64,000 nucleotides of DNA. It comes from Talinum fruticosum. Lineage: Eukaryota > Streptophyta > Magnoliopsida > Caryophyllales > Talinaceae. Below, piece after piece: positions 1 through 13,900 of the stretch; the stretch's first letter is position 1; every line of letters begins with the position of its first letter. The stretch covers positions 3,007,501 to 3,071,500 of the forward strand of contig JAITYX010000065.1 of NCBI GenBank assembly GCA_021018815.1, read 5' to 3'. A program made the translations under genes and the position numbers. The notes below the pieces were generated by a model, which did not search any database, was not told the DNA's origin, and worked only from the letters and a program-made list of their open reading frames with translations.

Positions 1-2226
1 ACCCCAGAGTTCTAATCACCAATCTTGGAACCTTGAAATGTACATCGGAAAATAATATTTCACTGAAAAAAAAATTTGGATTTATGGTGACCTCAAATAA
101 TATTTCACTGAAAATAAAAATTAACATCTAATAAATTTATGAGAATAAAAACTTCTTACAAGATTACCTCTCAAGATGAATTTCATCAATTGGAAGAAAA
201 CCCCAATCGAAATGCGCTTCTCTTTCGCGGTCAAAGACTTCAAGGCATCAATGTGCCTTTGGAAGTATGGTGACCTCAAATAAAGCCCTCGCAATTTCTT
301 CCTTGGTGGTTGAACACTTCCGATATCTTGGCTCAACCGGGGCTGCATTGTATATGAGTACTCGATTCACTTTGAGGATCTCCTTCACCATCACTTCGTT
401 GATTATGACCTTCAGCAACCCCAGGATCCCTAGGACTTTGTTGATTATGACCTTCTACATCCGCATGACTTGGTTGATTAAGCGGTGGTTGAGATGAAGT
501 GAAATCAAATCCTAAATCAAAGCTTGGAGGTGTAAAGTTGCTCGGACCGGAAGTCCGATCATAAGTCTTGGCCAATTCAATGCAAGCCTCCCAAAATCCT
601 TGATCATCTGCAAACAAGTTGTCATCTTGACTTAAAGGAGGTGCCTATTTTCCTCTATCGGGATTTTCACGTCACCACCATGAACATTTTCGCACTGCGC
701 GAGATGGACCAGCTACGTCCTTAAAAACTTCCAATTTCGAGCACCGAATTAATACATCCACCAAAGTACCTTCAACTTTGGACATGGCGGAACTCACTGG
801 AAACATCCTAGGCGCCTCACCAACCGACCGAACAACATCCACCAAAGCATTCGAAAAGTTCTTCACGGACGTAGAAACTTTATGAATGCATGCCTACAAA
901 AACAAAAAAAAAAAAAGACCTCGCAGAAGAGAAAAGGTACCCTGCACATGACAAAAGGTACACTAAAAAGACAAAAAGATAACATGAATGAGGATACATT
1001 GTCAATACCTTTTTCGACCTAACCTCTTCATCAACTTCATCTTAAATGTCACATTCTCGTGAATCCGGTACCCCAATTCTATCATCTACAACCCCTTTTC
1101 TAAAGCACCCAACAAATTTCATTTCATAATTCATTCTCGTCCAAAAGATCTTTCCCAGTCCAATTTGATAAAATAGGAAATCTCCTTCCAATCACTCTTG
1201 TTTTGAAGAAGACACGATCCACATAGCAAAGCTATAATTTAAGATAAAGAAGAAAACAAATCATTAGAACATAAATTTCTACAATAAAAAAACATTATAC
1301 TCTAAAAATTTATATGAATTAGAGTATTTACCATCAAGAATAGAATTGGATCTCTAAATATTCCATTTGGTTTCAGCTTCCATGTGTCCGTACACTTAAC
1401 CAAACTATCCAATGTATATTTACACCAATTCAGAGTTCTTCCCCTCTTGCAAATTGAAAACACTTTTCAACACAAGATGATTAACCTTTAGACTTTGATG
1501 TCCCTTAATAATGCAGGTAACCACATAAACAACAAAGTTCCTCTTAAAATCATCACCCCCTTGCCTTTGATGTTTTAATTTTTCAAGAAGTTGATATGTC
1601 GGTGGAAATTTCCCATCCCATCGACTCTTCCACTGATTAACATATTCCTTATAAAAAGTTGGTTCATTCTTTTTCGCCTCTTCAACGTCTTTAGGTCCCC
1701 TTTGAAAGCCTAATGTCAAATACACATCTTCTTCTCTAATGATCAATTCATCATTTTCCAACTTCAATGATCGTCTACAAGTGTCAAAGTTTTCAACAAG
1801 CCATCTAGATAGCCTTGACGCAATTGCATCAATTTTCAAACTAAATAAAGAACCAAAACCCAGCTCAATAATATCTCTCTTCTGTTCCACCGATACACTT
1901 GAAAGAAAGCTAACTAAAGAAGAAGGAGACATTCTTCTCTTGAGTTTGATAGGATCATGTTCCATACGAGACACATCTTTATCACCTAAACAACCAATAA
2001 AGATTAATTACAATCTTAATAAAAAAGTATTTAAAAGAGTAAATTAAATTAAATAATAATTAAACGTACCAAGATTATTAGTTTCTTGCGATGAAACTTC
2101 AGAACGAGTTCTTTTATATTTCTTACGTGCAACAGTCTTGACTCGCTTTTTCCTCATGCTATTATCATAAGAAAGAAAACAACAACCTTTAATAAGCTAA
2201 TAGGATAACATAAAATATATAACCCC

Positions 2227-2402
2227 GAAAAATAGAAAAGGTACCTCGCATAACTTAATTTCGATAAAGACTCAATCAAACTTAATAACAGTTTAAGGTG
2301 ACAAAAGGTACCTCGCACATGACAAAAGATACTCCTAAAAAAGAAAAGGTACCTCGTACAGACAAAAGGTACCTCGTACAGGACAAAAGGTACCTCGCAC
2401 AC
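2227..2402. repeat. Intronic minisatellite, GACAAAAGGTACCTCGCAC-type units (copy A)
   Basis: Units of about 17-20 bp with core AAAAGGTACCTCGYAC recur about six times in intron 1 of the Ulp1-like gene. Shorter runs of the same core lie at about 930-1000 in another intron. Copy B has the same array at 32.7-32.9 kb but mostly with the core AAAAGGTACCCTRCACA, so each locus has partly homogenised its own variant. Confidence 0.8.
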
Positions 2403-4676
2403 TACTACATCTTACTGATTGCAGCAGATGCAACTGGACAAAAGGGATAGAGAATTAAAGATGGATGTGGGGTATGAAAGTTGGGTTAAGAAGGAGCACC
2501 ATCTAAAGACGAGCAGTTTGCAGCGAGTATAACTCTACATGGAATTCAACATACTTCATCATCTGTTTCGGTTTCGAGCTTCGAAAGTTGCATTTCTATT
2601 TTTCTTTGCTTAGTTTCCTAGCTTAGTACTACCTTAAATAGCAAACACGTAGTGGGACTTAGAACCGATTGCACTCGGACAACAACCGGGTTTGGACATT
2701 AAAAATCTAATTCGGGTGCCAGCACTTATAAATATAATTCCAGTCATGTTGTGTTTCCTAGCTTAGTACTACCTTAGATAATTAATCAAGGATAGAACCA
2801 CACTCGAATACATATCCATCTTTCCTTGACAGATTTACCAAGGCTCATCAAGAGTTTACAAATGATAATGTTGTAATCTCTCCATGATTGCCCAGTAAAA
2901 AGAACTCACATGTGAGTTCCAAGAGGAGAAAACAAGACTAAGAAGCTCTATCCATCCCAATTTACCCGAGTGCATTGTTTTCGGTGGCTCAAGAAAATGT
3001 GAGTCACGAGTTACAAAGCACTCAAATAAATCGAGATATAGGATCTACCTATCGCCAATTGATTTTAGGATAGAAGTTGACTTAAGCTGCATGTATCTTA
3101 GTTTTTCTTATCAATGAGATTAGCGTAGACCATAAAGAAATTTGAAAGCCCCTACATGACCTTCTTCCCTTTTCAATTAGTATTCATCGACAAGATGGCG
3201 TATCAACCAAGCTAGAGCATAAATATTTCATGAAATTATGTTTCGAACAAGCATGTAAATCAACAATACCATTCATCCCGTATGCAAAATCAGAACTATG
3301 TTTTCAAGCCAAGAAGGAAGTGCAATCAACAATACCAATCATCCCATCCCAAGTAAAAAGTGCAATCTCCTTGTTCGAGCAACATTAACAACAAATCTCA
3401 CATAGTTTCTCTTTCAATTGTTGTGTGTATCCAATGAGAGAACATTTATTTTAGTTTTCAAGAGAAAGGGTATATGATGAGAGGTTTCTCAGAAAGCAGA
3501 TCCAAATTAAATTAGACGACCAAGGTCTGCAGAGACACAAGAAAGAACGACGTATACAACCAGAATTATTCCACCCATATCCCACTCGCATGCACACATC
3601 AGAGGGCGGGATATAAGCTCTTATAATAATCTATTATTCCATACTCGGATTACCCAAAATATTCATTTCGTACTCTACTATTCACTTGATAGTTTATCAT
3701 TATGGCCTACCACAAAACTTTGAAAATGTCCTTAGCCAAAAAATTGCAGCTTGTAAACAAATACTATAGTCATTGCTTTGCTAGCCCATCTTAATGACAA
3801 TAACACTAATATCGGCACACAGTTCACTTCAAGTTGTTACAAACTCTTCCAAACATAAGGACACCACATTATGCTTCGAGCCCGGCGGGTAGCAATTGGG
3901 GTTTCGGTTCAGTAAGTTTTGCAAAGATAAGCGACTTTAGATAAAGAAATGAAAAAAAAGTCCTGGTAAGTTTCGGCTCTGGTTGGGTCATTTTTGGTTT
4001 CAAGCCAAATTAGGGCCAGTGGTTTGCCTACTTCGGGTTTCGGATCTCATATCAATTTTGCCAAAGTCTATCTCTAGACAAGTGCATCCACCGGATAACA
4101 CAAACTCACAAAGTTCAAATATCAGTAGCCATAGCAACCTCTTCTAGGTTTCATACATTTCAAAACTTTAGAGGACCACATGTTCCTCCTCCAAAAGCCA
4201 TTCAAAATTTCCCAATGCTACACCGTAAATTATGTACGTAATTATACAATTTGTGATAAACTAGTCTATTTTTTCAGTCACCGAACAGTAACAATTGTCG
4301 CACACAACTCACAATGGGATACTAAACATCAAGACCAAAATTCCACAAATCCTAGCAAAAGGTCATTATCGATAGTGATGCCCATTCTCGGCCACACAAG
4401 TACAGATAGACCTCAAATGACATCAAATAGCTGAATTGATGAATAGATACATGTGCCGTGTACAGAAGTGTGATCCCCAATGGTAGGCAAATTTAATAAT
4501 GAAATAGAATAATAAAAATGAAAATCAAACAAATTAGAACCCTAGAATCACAACAGGTAATTTCATATACTCAATTAGTAATATTTTCACCAGTTGTAAA
4601 CCCTAGAATATAAAATTGAAAACAGAGAACAATGAAAGTAAAATCGAACAACTATAAGAATTCAAAAATCCCTTAC
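2403..4676. other. Long intron of Ulp1-like copy A
   Basis: No coding stretch was recognised. The 3' part (about 4480-4676) matches the same intron of copy B at about 34490-34680. The middle part aligns poorly and is longer in copy A. A tandem-like phrase (TTTCCTAGCTTAGTACTACC) occurs at about 2608 and 2754. Confidence 0.5.
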
Positions 4677-4718
4677 CTCGTTTCAACGATTTTGAGAAGA
4701 AGGCTCGGGTACATCCAT

Positions 4719-6364
4719 CTTATGTGGCAAGATACAAATTAGAGATGAAAAACAACCGCAAAATTGAGCTCGAAACGATGAATGAAACTAAACCTTCGAA
4801 AACCGAAAAATCATCTCCAAATACAAAGAAATTGGAACTTACGAAAGAGATAAACAAGAAATCGAGCGGGAATGAGCGCGCGAAACCTCGAGAGACGAAG
4901 TGAAGAAGAAATTAGGGCACAATTCTTACCGGCGAGAGCAAGGAGAAGCGTTCCACCGATCGAAGAAGAAAGTGAAATGAGAGGAGAGAGAAATCGAGAA
5001 GAGAGAAAGCCGAGAGCGCGGAGGAAGCCGAAGGTGTTTTACTAATTGAAGGTCACGTGCCAGCTCGTATGTATATTATATAATTTTCCGTCATGAGGGC
5101 TGGGGCTTTCGTTTGGCAAAGGAGACCGAGGAAGAGGAAGATGTGGATGGAGAGAGAGAGAGGGACAGAGAGAGACGGTTAGGGTTTGTGTCGTGAGGGA
5201 GCTAAGGAAAGAGAGTTTAAGTCATCTTGGGGAACACGTGAGACCGCAAGGAAAGATAGGTCTAGGCTGACATGTGACTGGCGTGTGGAGAACAAATTTT
5301 GGTGGCCCAACTTCAAATGATGACCCTTTTTTAATTTTCAGCTCTTTGTATTATGTTTTAAATTTTTTTACTTTTTATAAAAATAAAATAAATTAAATTA
5401 AAATTTTTAAATTAGTATTATTACAAACAAAATAAAATATGAAAAGGTATTAAAAACATCATATTTTTAGGTTCAACAGTTTCCATCAAACTTACACAAT
5501 ATATTTCTTTCCTTAAACATGAGAAATCAAATAACTTCCCCCTATACTTCTTTCCTTAAACATGAGAAATCAAATGATTTTTCCTATTTTTCTCTTTTCT
5601 TTCCTTAAACTTGGAACCTAACTTCTCCATGTTTGTGTTTCTTGGAATAGCTCTCAATTACTTTTCCCATTTTTCCTCCTGTGAAATGAGAATTAATACC
5701 TTGCATTCAAATAACCGAGAAAAGCCAATCAATTGACCAGCAAAAAGAGCAAACTGAAAAAATCTTACTTGTAATATTCGAAATGGGCTTTTTAAATAAT
5801 ATTTGTCAAATACCATCAGCTGTACTTGGAGATCGTTAAAATGACATCCCCACCCCCCCCGCCCAAAAAAAAAAAAAAAGAAATAAAAGTAGGAGTGAAC
5901 ATGAGCTTCTTCCTACAAGCAAATATAGATAGATTGCTGGCACACATCGAATTTAGCTCCAACATAACAGAGAGCTTATACTTCTAAAAAGAAAATCAAA
6001 GAATAAATAAATAAATCGGCCATGATGTATAAGATCAACTACTTGTACGATGCTGAACTCTTCGCACAAACCATTTTCAGCAGCAGCGAGGGAAAAGTTT
6101 CTGAAAGCATCCTTGAACCTTTTAGAAGAGTTACAAGAAAGTATTACTATTGTCCTCCATCAAAGAAATGGCATTTCCAAACAATCGTAGTATAAACAAA
6201 AAGACCGCTTGTTTACAAGATTGGTCCCCCTGATGAAAAAGAATGGACAAACTATTAAGGACTGATATACAGTATTAGAATTGTATCCTCTACCTAGCCC
6301 TCAAAATGTGACTGTGGAGCACTGGATTCTAATTTCTAACCCGCTTTCATGAGGGAGACACGAC
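4719..6364. other. Intergenic: 5' region of Ulp1-like copy A and 3' flank of BLI
   Basis: Homology with the corresponding 5' region of copy B stops near 5040. Purine-rich GA tracts (4960-5200) fit 5' UTR and promoter DNA. The rest is AT-rich, with a C-tract followed by an A-tract at 5843-5879. The BLI 3' UTR must lie in the right-hand part, on the minus strand below 6365. No other gene was seen. Confidence 0.5.
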
Positions 6365-7940
6365 TTAGACTCTGCTGGGCCTTCGTTTTGATGATCGTCC
6401 TGGAAACAGCTTCATCATCCATCCTAAAACTCTCTCTACCACCTGATGGATCACCAATAACATCATCAAATTAAGTGTTCACTAAAAATTATTTTTCCAT
6501 GACAATAGTAATAATTGCTTCATCCAACAAATAGAGCTTTGAGGGGAGGGGGTAAATAAAGATTCATGCCTCCATTACATTCATGTTATCAACATCTGAC
6601 AAACTTGTGCTTGTAGTTCTAAAATTTTTGCCATCAATATTGCCATCTGCTCAGGCCTCACCTTTTTTCTTTTATTTTGGCCTTTACCACATTTTATTAC
6701 AAGGGAAAAGGGGGAGATACCCCAGGAAGCCATTCAAACAGCATTCCTTGAAAGGAGACAGGAGATGGTAATGAAAGGTATAAAAACCCACCCAAGCCAC
6801 AAAGACCTCATTTACAACGAAGCGGAGTACTCTCCATCCATATTGGCATAACAAGAACCATGGCGGAAAGATGAAGAAAATGGGATCCAAAAATGTTCAA
6901 GGTACAAATTGCATTTAAGATTCAAACCCATTGAAATTCTCATTCTCATGAGCAGAACAGTTGATAAAAATTAAGATGATACCTCATCGCCTTCATCAGC
7001 ATAGCCAACATTCTCCTGTACAACATGAGAACCAGTAGGTACTGATTCTCTGGCTGTAATGTTCTCACTTGCCATGCTTTGGGCTGTCAATAACTCTAAC
7101 CTTTGAGTCTGCACTTCGAGTTTGTGGGACAACTCCTTATTCAAATCCTTCAAATTACCATATAAATGCCAAATAAGACTGCTGATCAGTGAAACAATGA
7201 TTGTCGCAGTTCAAAACAGATCCGATAGATTTGCTCATGAAACATAGAAATACAAACTTCTTTTCCACCCATAAATCCACATAAAGATGTATAGTGAAGA
7301 GACTAGATCATGTACATGCATACAACTTGAAGAAGACTTTCCAAAATTCGAGACTGTCAAGTAAAAAATTGAAGTTACCCCTTCGGCGAATCTTCGGTTT
7401 AGGAAAAGTTAGAGGGAAAGTGGGAAAAAAAGGAAACAAGTACTTCATAATGTTGGACAAGACATATCCAAATCATCATTAGTTCATCCTTTCTATCTTA
7501 AATACATCCTAAAGATAAGTACATCCAATAATTTAGACAAAAATAATTGCCTAAAAGCACAAACGTCAAAATTTCCATCAACTCTATTTCATTTTATTAT
7601 TACCTTTAGCCTAGTACTTGTTGAGACTTCAGTCACCAAAGCTTGCATTAACTCCTCTTTCTCAGCTTTTATCTGCAAAACAGACAGCCAGCAATCAATC
7701 ATTTTGACATATCGCCCAAAAGAATTGGAAAACAGAAACAATCACCCACCTTTGGAATTAGTGAGTTGATATTTTGGATCATTTGTGCTTGATCAGGAGG
7801 AATAACCATAGCAAAATCGTCATGACCAACATGTCTGTTAGGTGTAAGCAGTGACAAGTTGTCAAAATCATCATCATGTGCATGCACACTTGATGAAATA
7901 AGCTCAGAGTCATCTCCATCAATTCCAGCGGCATTGGGAC
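6365..7940 (-). CDS. BLI: BLI exons 10-13: C-terminal region
   Basis: Exon 10 is acidic (GDDSELISSS, HAHDDDFDNLSLL) and ends PPDQAQMIQNINSLIPK. Exons 11 and 12 resume a charged helix (IKAEKEELMQALVTEVSTST, then DLNKELSHKLEVQTQRLELL). Exon 13 is the short conserved tail ending in Lys/Arg residues and TAA at 6365-6367. The acceptor of exon 12 (TTGAAG before GATTTG) is weak but is the only one that keeps phase 0. Confidence 0.9.
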
Positions 7941-10900
7941 CTGAAGCAGGGGATAACAAACCATCAAAGTCAGGAACCTAGCCAGACTTCACATCTAATG
8001 AATTGCTGAACACAGTTAAAAGTAAAGAATATCAAGGATATAAGCATGCGGCACAACCATCCAAGTAGGGACCGTGGAATCAACAATATTCCGCCCCACA
8101 AAAGAAACAAAGATCAAGTAAGGATAACAAGCAACATGAACAGTGAAGCCATGCAACCCTGAAAAGACTTGGAACACAAAGGCGGTTGTGCCATGCAAGC
8201 AGCCCAACAAAACCGAAAGCACACTTCAGGGACAAGCAACCCATTAAATTCTTCATTCGAGAACTAGATCAAATAACCTCAAAATGAAGAATAAATTAAA
8301 AGCCAATATCTGCTTTGCTTGCCGAGAAGAAAGAAGTGATGTGCAATACTTGTATCACTCCCCATAACCAAAGTCTTCTTCCTTCGATCTTGCACATGTC
8401 CCAATTTCTCATTTTCCAAACAAATCACAAAACTTTACATGATAGTATCCATCGCCACAGTAACATGTTAATGAGGTAGTGTTATTTTCAAACACAAAAG
8501 TTCCTTTATAATAGGTAGATTTTCCCTTATCGTTGTAGTATTTTACACTGCTAAATAGAAATTTTGTCCAAGGGAATAATATGTAATACCTCTATCTGAA
8601 AATTGACCATAATCATATATACATATATTTTTTGGGTTTTGAAGTTGAATTTAGAAGATGAATTAAAGTAGTTATTTACTTTTTTTTATATTTATGGGGT
8701 TTTATGATTGGTTTTTGCACTTAAGTAGCTTTCTTTTTTTCTTTTTAATGTGATAATATTAAGGTAAAGCTTATTTATGAGCATCCAAATAACTAATTTA
8801 GTAAAAGACTATTAAAGTATCTTATTATTTTTATTTAGTATGGCGATTGATTTTCTTCTTTACTATTAATAATTATAAAAACCTTCTTCTGAAAAATTTT
8901 ATTATATTCTTAAGCAAAATTTGTTCTAATTATCAATTTAAAATATTCCTTCATAAATCTAATAGTTAGAGGCCAAGAAGTTCGAGTCTATATTAGTACA
9001 CTATTTTTAATATTGCCATCATCATAAGTCTAACACCATATCAAATCATGCATTAGCATCAATAGATCAAGCAAAGAAAGCATCATTACTACACCTCCAT
9101 TAATGGAATAATGTTCCATTAATGTTGACTAACTCATCATGATATCATTTTTCTTTCTCTATGATCATATTTATATATATCTTTAAAAAATAATATTCAT
9201 TTATTTATTATCTATTTGCATACTCTTATAAATTATAAATCCACTTTAAAAATAAATTTATGTGATAAATTTGAACAAAAAAGAAAATAAGTCAAAACAT
9301 AAGACTGGAAAAAATTATAAATAAGTTTTTTAAAAGAAGCCAATGTAAATATTGAGGTGTGCACATGTGTTCCATAAGCTTTTAAGGTGTTGATGATAAT
9401 AATGTTTTGTAATTTATAGCAACATTCAATAGCTTGTACCACTAAAAATTTATCAAAATAGCAACAAAAATAGTTCGATGAGTAATCCAATGAGAACCAA
9501 CGGTATGCCTTTTTTTTAAGGATTGATTAATACTTAATTAAGAAGTATTATATATTGTACATGAAACCTATTTATTGTATTTCTTAAAAATTAATAAATC
9601 CTCTATGAATCTACAAAAAATTTATATAGAGCACAATATATAATGTTCTATTTTCAAAGATGAATATTGGGTTTTGAGATTGCCTCATATGTTATATTAA
9701 TCAGTTGGCTTTTCCTTCTCTTTCTTTTAATGAAGTGTTTCTGGATTATTATTGACAAAAATATAAATTTTAGAAAATTAATAAGTTTGTATTAATAGAA
9801 ATAAATAATCATTACTTAACCAATGTGAAATAAATCAAAATTATAATTTATTATTAAATAGTAACATAACGAGTGTTGTTATATAATTATTATATAATAT
9901 AATCCAATGATATAAAAATTTTATACTATTAGTAAGAAAATTCTTTTTGAACTAGAATATTATTTTTTAAAATAATTATATCTTACTAAAAATAATTTTT
10001 TAAATTAAAAAATTAAGCTCACTCATTTCACATGTAACTCATAATTAAATTATATTACTTTTTTATGGTCAAGATGCATATAACTAACTGTTAAACTATA
10101 TTAATTTTTTATGATCAAACCAATAAAATTTTTAGAAAAAAAGATTAGAGAAAAAAAGGAATAATATAATATACATTTTATAATTTTTAGACAAATATTA
10201 GCATAGGTTAAAAACTAGTGAAGAGGGATTTACTCTTTCAACATCCATCAATCTGTAACCACCAACCTGGGTCCTCGGGAGAAAAAAAATAGAGAGAAAG
10301 GGGGCGGGTGGAGACGGGGTTCAAATGAAAGCTTATTGGAACACTACGATTTCCTATTACTCCATTGATAAAGGAGTACACAACAGTCTAGACAGACATT
10401 TTGATCAAGTCCAAAAACGAAAAAAGAACAAAAAAGGTGGCAAAAGAAAGGTTGCCCAATGTTGGCTCCTTCTAGATGTCCAGAAAGTGGACAAAGGATT
10501 TACTATCCAACCACACAACAAAATCCCTTCATCTCAAGGAAAATCAGTATTGCATTTGCATCTTAGGTCCTGTAACAAATGTGACTGCGATAATAGTAAT
10601 ATTATATTCTATGTTACCCTGTGCTCCTAGATCAAAATTACTAATCTTTTATCAACCATGCAACCAAAATATAAGAATTGTGTTTCAAGCATACAAATGT
10701 CGCTGTACGTATATGCAACCTAAAACTGAAAGTAATATTCTGCTTCGATTACAATCAATAATATAAGTCATCGTTACCACATTATTATTAGTATCTGCTT
10801 CTACATAAATTACTGTTAGTATCACCAATTAAACAACATTTAAGAGCAATTTTTGTTATTTTTAATTTTTTTTTTTGGGGGGGTTGGGGGATATCCTCTT

Positions 10901-13900
10901 TGGAAAGTAGATGAGGAGCATGATCTTTAGCATGAGAGCATAACAAGGCTTTTTCATACTAGTTTCCAAAAGCTTTCTCAGTGAACAATGACTTCAGTAA
11001 AATTATTCCTCCATCAAGAATTACAATTACCATAAAACTAGAGTTGCTAATGCAAAAAGAGATGGACATTCACAAACCTAGATCATTTGTAGATGTTGAA
11101 GCATCCCTCTTTGCATGTCCCTTGCTGATATCTACTGGAATTCCACCTTTTCGAAGTTTAGAGTGCAATAGCTTCTTCTCTGCATAAACAGAATATTTAC
11201 AGTCAAATTGAACCTAGACAATGAAATTGAGATCAACGTTGAAGGTGCAGCAGATGAAATCTATGGTGTTCCTCCAGTGAATGAGCTTATGCTCATAGAA
11301 ACAGTGATACCCTACAATTGACCAATAACAGTTACGTAATTACTTCCAATGAACTACTAACATTCAGAATCAACATAGTGCGCTTTTCAATAGTAGTCAT
11401 ATCCTGTCTCCATGGATGAACATTCAATCTCTCAGTCTCTCTCCATATAATGTTCAAATTCACTTACATCCACATAGACTCAAACTCTCTGATAATAGTC
11501 GTGAAAGATAAAGAAAAGAAAGCACTCAGCCAATTTGGCTACTTTCAATAATTAGCTAGACAAAGAACTCCACAAAGATTACTGACCTTCCTGCAAAGCA
11601 TCAATAGTCTGCAGCAGATCCTGACGCTCTCTGACTTGGGTGCCCAGCCTTTTCCTGCGCGAAGAACCCAATTAGTGTCAAACACATGCCCCACCCCCTC
11701 TCACTTTTGGTAGTGCGCATGCGTTTTGCAGGGAGAAGGCAAAGAGAAGAGTCTTTTAAATTTGTAAGTGCAATGGGGAAAACAGCACACAATGATCTCC
11801 TGTGAAAACGAATTACTTGAGATCATTCATCTGATGGAAGTAAGAAAACACATTTCTTTTTTCCTTTTCCCGTAGGGAGTGGGATCATAATAATGTAAAA
11901 TCACCAGGGACAAAAGTTAACAACAATAATGAATGAATCACCAAGACAAGACCACAATTTTGTGCACTAGAAAAACTTTAATTTGTTTTGAAAGCATTGC
12001 ATGGGAGTAATCCCTGGCAAAATTGCCCAGCCAAGTCTTAGAATGACACTAAGTAAGAACTTGTCGTGCATAAGAGATATGCATCTTGTTCAGCTGCATG
12101 GAACCCCCCCAACCCCTGCCCCTAAAAAACAAGGGGGCACAAAAGGGAGGAAAACCCACAGGCCACAAAAAAAAATTACAAAGTGAAAGAGTGAAAAAAC
12201 ATATTCTTTTTGAGGCATGCATATACTCCATGATTAATGCACGAGCCATTCCCTGAATTGGTTTTTTAACTCTGTTAATTTCATCTGATGCAATTCCAGC
12301 AAGTTCTCACTCATCATGCCGCCCAGTAGAACACCCTCTACCTCCTCCATACTTTTGCTCACAGGTAACCCAACCCCTGGGTGAAACACCAAACACAGAA
12401 GAAATTTTTCAAAAACTATCTGTTGTTGCAAGGCAGAGTAACCCTGCTTTGATCAAAAGTGTCTTTCAAAACAGCAGTGCCATTATTTGTTCAACCCGAT
12501 ACTATCAGCTAAACACTACATAGTTTGTAGGGTCCCACCCATTCAAGCACTGCCCCTTTTTTTTACCAGAATCACAACGACCAGTCTTCTCCATACAGAA
12601 AAGAAGCCACAGGTCAGGCTACTAAAATCCTATACTAGAGGCCTCCATGCCCCTTTAAAAAGGGGAAAAGAACAAACTGAAAATTCATAACAAAGTAAAA
12701 AAGTTAACAGGCTCTCACGGCCACCTCCTGACTCAGTCCAACCAACTATGCACGCAGTTCCAAACTTCCCAAAACCTCATACATCATTACCTCAATGAAC
12801 ACCTACTAGGATAGTGATTGAATGCTGTAATTCAGCACTAGACCAAATTTATTTCTTCAGATAACCACCTTGAAAACTCTGCAGTTTCCACATGCTTCCC
12901 CCTCCCCCGGCCAAAAAAAACAAATGAGGGGGTCCAATAAAAATAAGCATTGGTAGGATATTCCCCCAATATCAGGAATAATCTCAGCTACCAACATCAT
13001 TATCGGGAAGCGCGTGAGTCATCAAGTCTTTTTCATTCTGAATCAATTGCAAAGAAAAAAAGTTAAAAAACTTTATATGGTTTTTAAAAGTTGATTTGAT
13101 TTTTAAATCAGCAACTTTCTCGTCGGCCGCAACAAAAGCCGCCTACGCAATGTATGAAATATAATTAGAAAGCATCAGTTAATATTTTGTCAGCATATGA
13201 GGCCATCAATGGACAAGAACACATGCCAACAAAAGGGCTACTGTCAGCAAAAAAATAAAAAAATAAAACAAAAGGCAAATTAAATACTCCACATACAACT
13301 TCATCATAGGCTGCAAAAACTGCATTGATATACAAGCCAATAACAATGGCTCAGTCAGATAAAGTATGATCACCATAAAATAAAGGTACAAGGACTAAAA
13401 AATATAGGGCTTTCATAGCTAGCCAGAGTTGATGGAAATGCATACTTGTAGGAAGCAATTTCAGCACTTGCATTTTCCAAAACTCTCTCCAACTTTAGCT
13501 CATTGGATCTTAACCTAAGGGCCTACAAATTGAAAACACAAGAAACACTCAATAAAATAAAGTACAAAACTGCACTAAAAATTTGAAACATTATTATATG
13601 CATGATAGAAGCAGAGCTCTTTAGAATCTAGAAAGACTAGAATTAGTGAGTTACCAGAGACATAAGTAGCAGGAATCAGAAGCTATTTACAAGTGGTAGG
13701 TGTTACATCCTTCAGAAAGTTATGATATATGTCCACACCCCCATCAAATGTACTCCATTAACTCCAATGCAGATCGATAAATGACAGAACTTGTTTCATT
13801 AACGCATTTGACCCACATGATCAGAACTCAGAAGAGTAAATATCTTTGTCTAATGCATATGATTTATCCCTTCCCCAACTAGAACCAAATGAGTACAGTT

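Larger units (their letters stand above)
1..4718 (-). pseudogene. Ulp1-protease-type MULE gene, copy A (N-terminal part; continues off the left edge)
   Basis: This is the N-terminal part of a transposon-carried Ulp1/SENP-like gene of the kind known from Kaonashi and CUMULE MULEs. Likely exons are 4677-4718 (start MDVPEPSSQN), 2070-2158 (basic, MRKKRVKTVARKKYKRTRS, NLS-like), 1332-1985, an exon near 1060-1215, 168-893 and 1-31. Exon 3 has the conserved N-terminal block (SSLVSFLSSVSVEQKRD, then FGSLFSLKIDAIASRLSRW and VYLTLGFQRGP). Exon 4 has YVDRVFFKTRVIGRRFP. The protease domain would lie left of the window. It is broken: exon 1 has an in-frame TGA after an extra base, exon 3 has an extra base giving a stop after GKNSELV, and exon 5 runs into a stop after VRKCSWW. 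It is a direct-repeat paralogue of the gene at 28.7-34.7 kb, with exons aligning one to one. Family is fairly sure; exon ends come from GT/AG and phase only. Confidence 0.72.

Noticed and set aside
6684..6890. Open frame between BLI exons 12 and 13
   Set aside because: Aromatic-rich frame in a normal intron; exon 12 to 13 joins correctly without it.
8540..10220. Helitron in BLI intron 9
   Set aside because: Only a CTAGT-like end was seen; the TC start and 3' hairpin were not found, so it is only described as an AT-rich block.
12234..12431. Candidate extra BLI exon (minus strand)
   Set aside because: Exons 7 and 8 already join in phase; there is no suitable splice pair and no resemblance to BLI.
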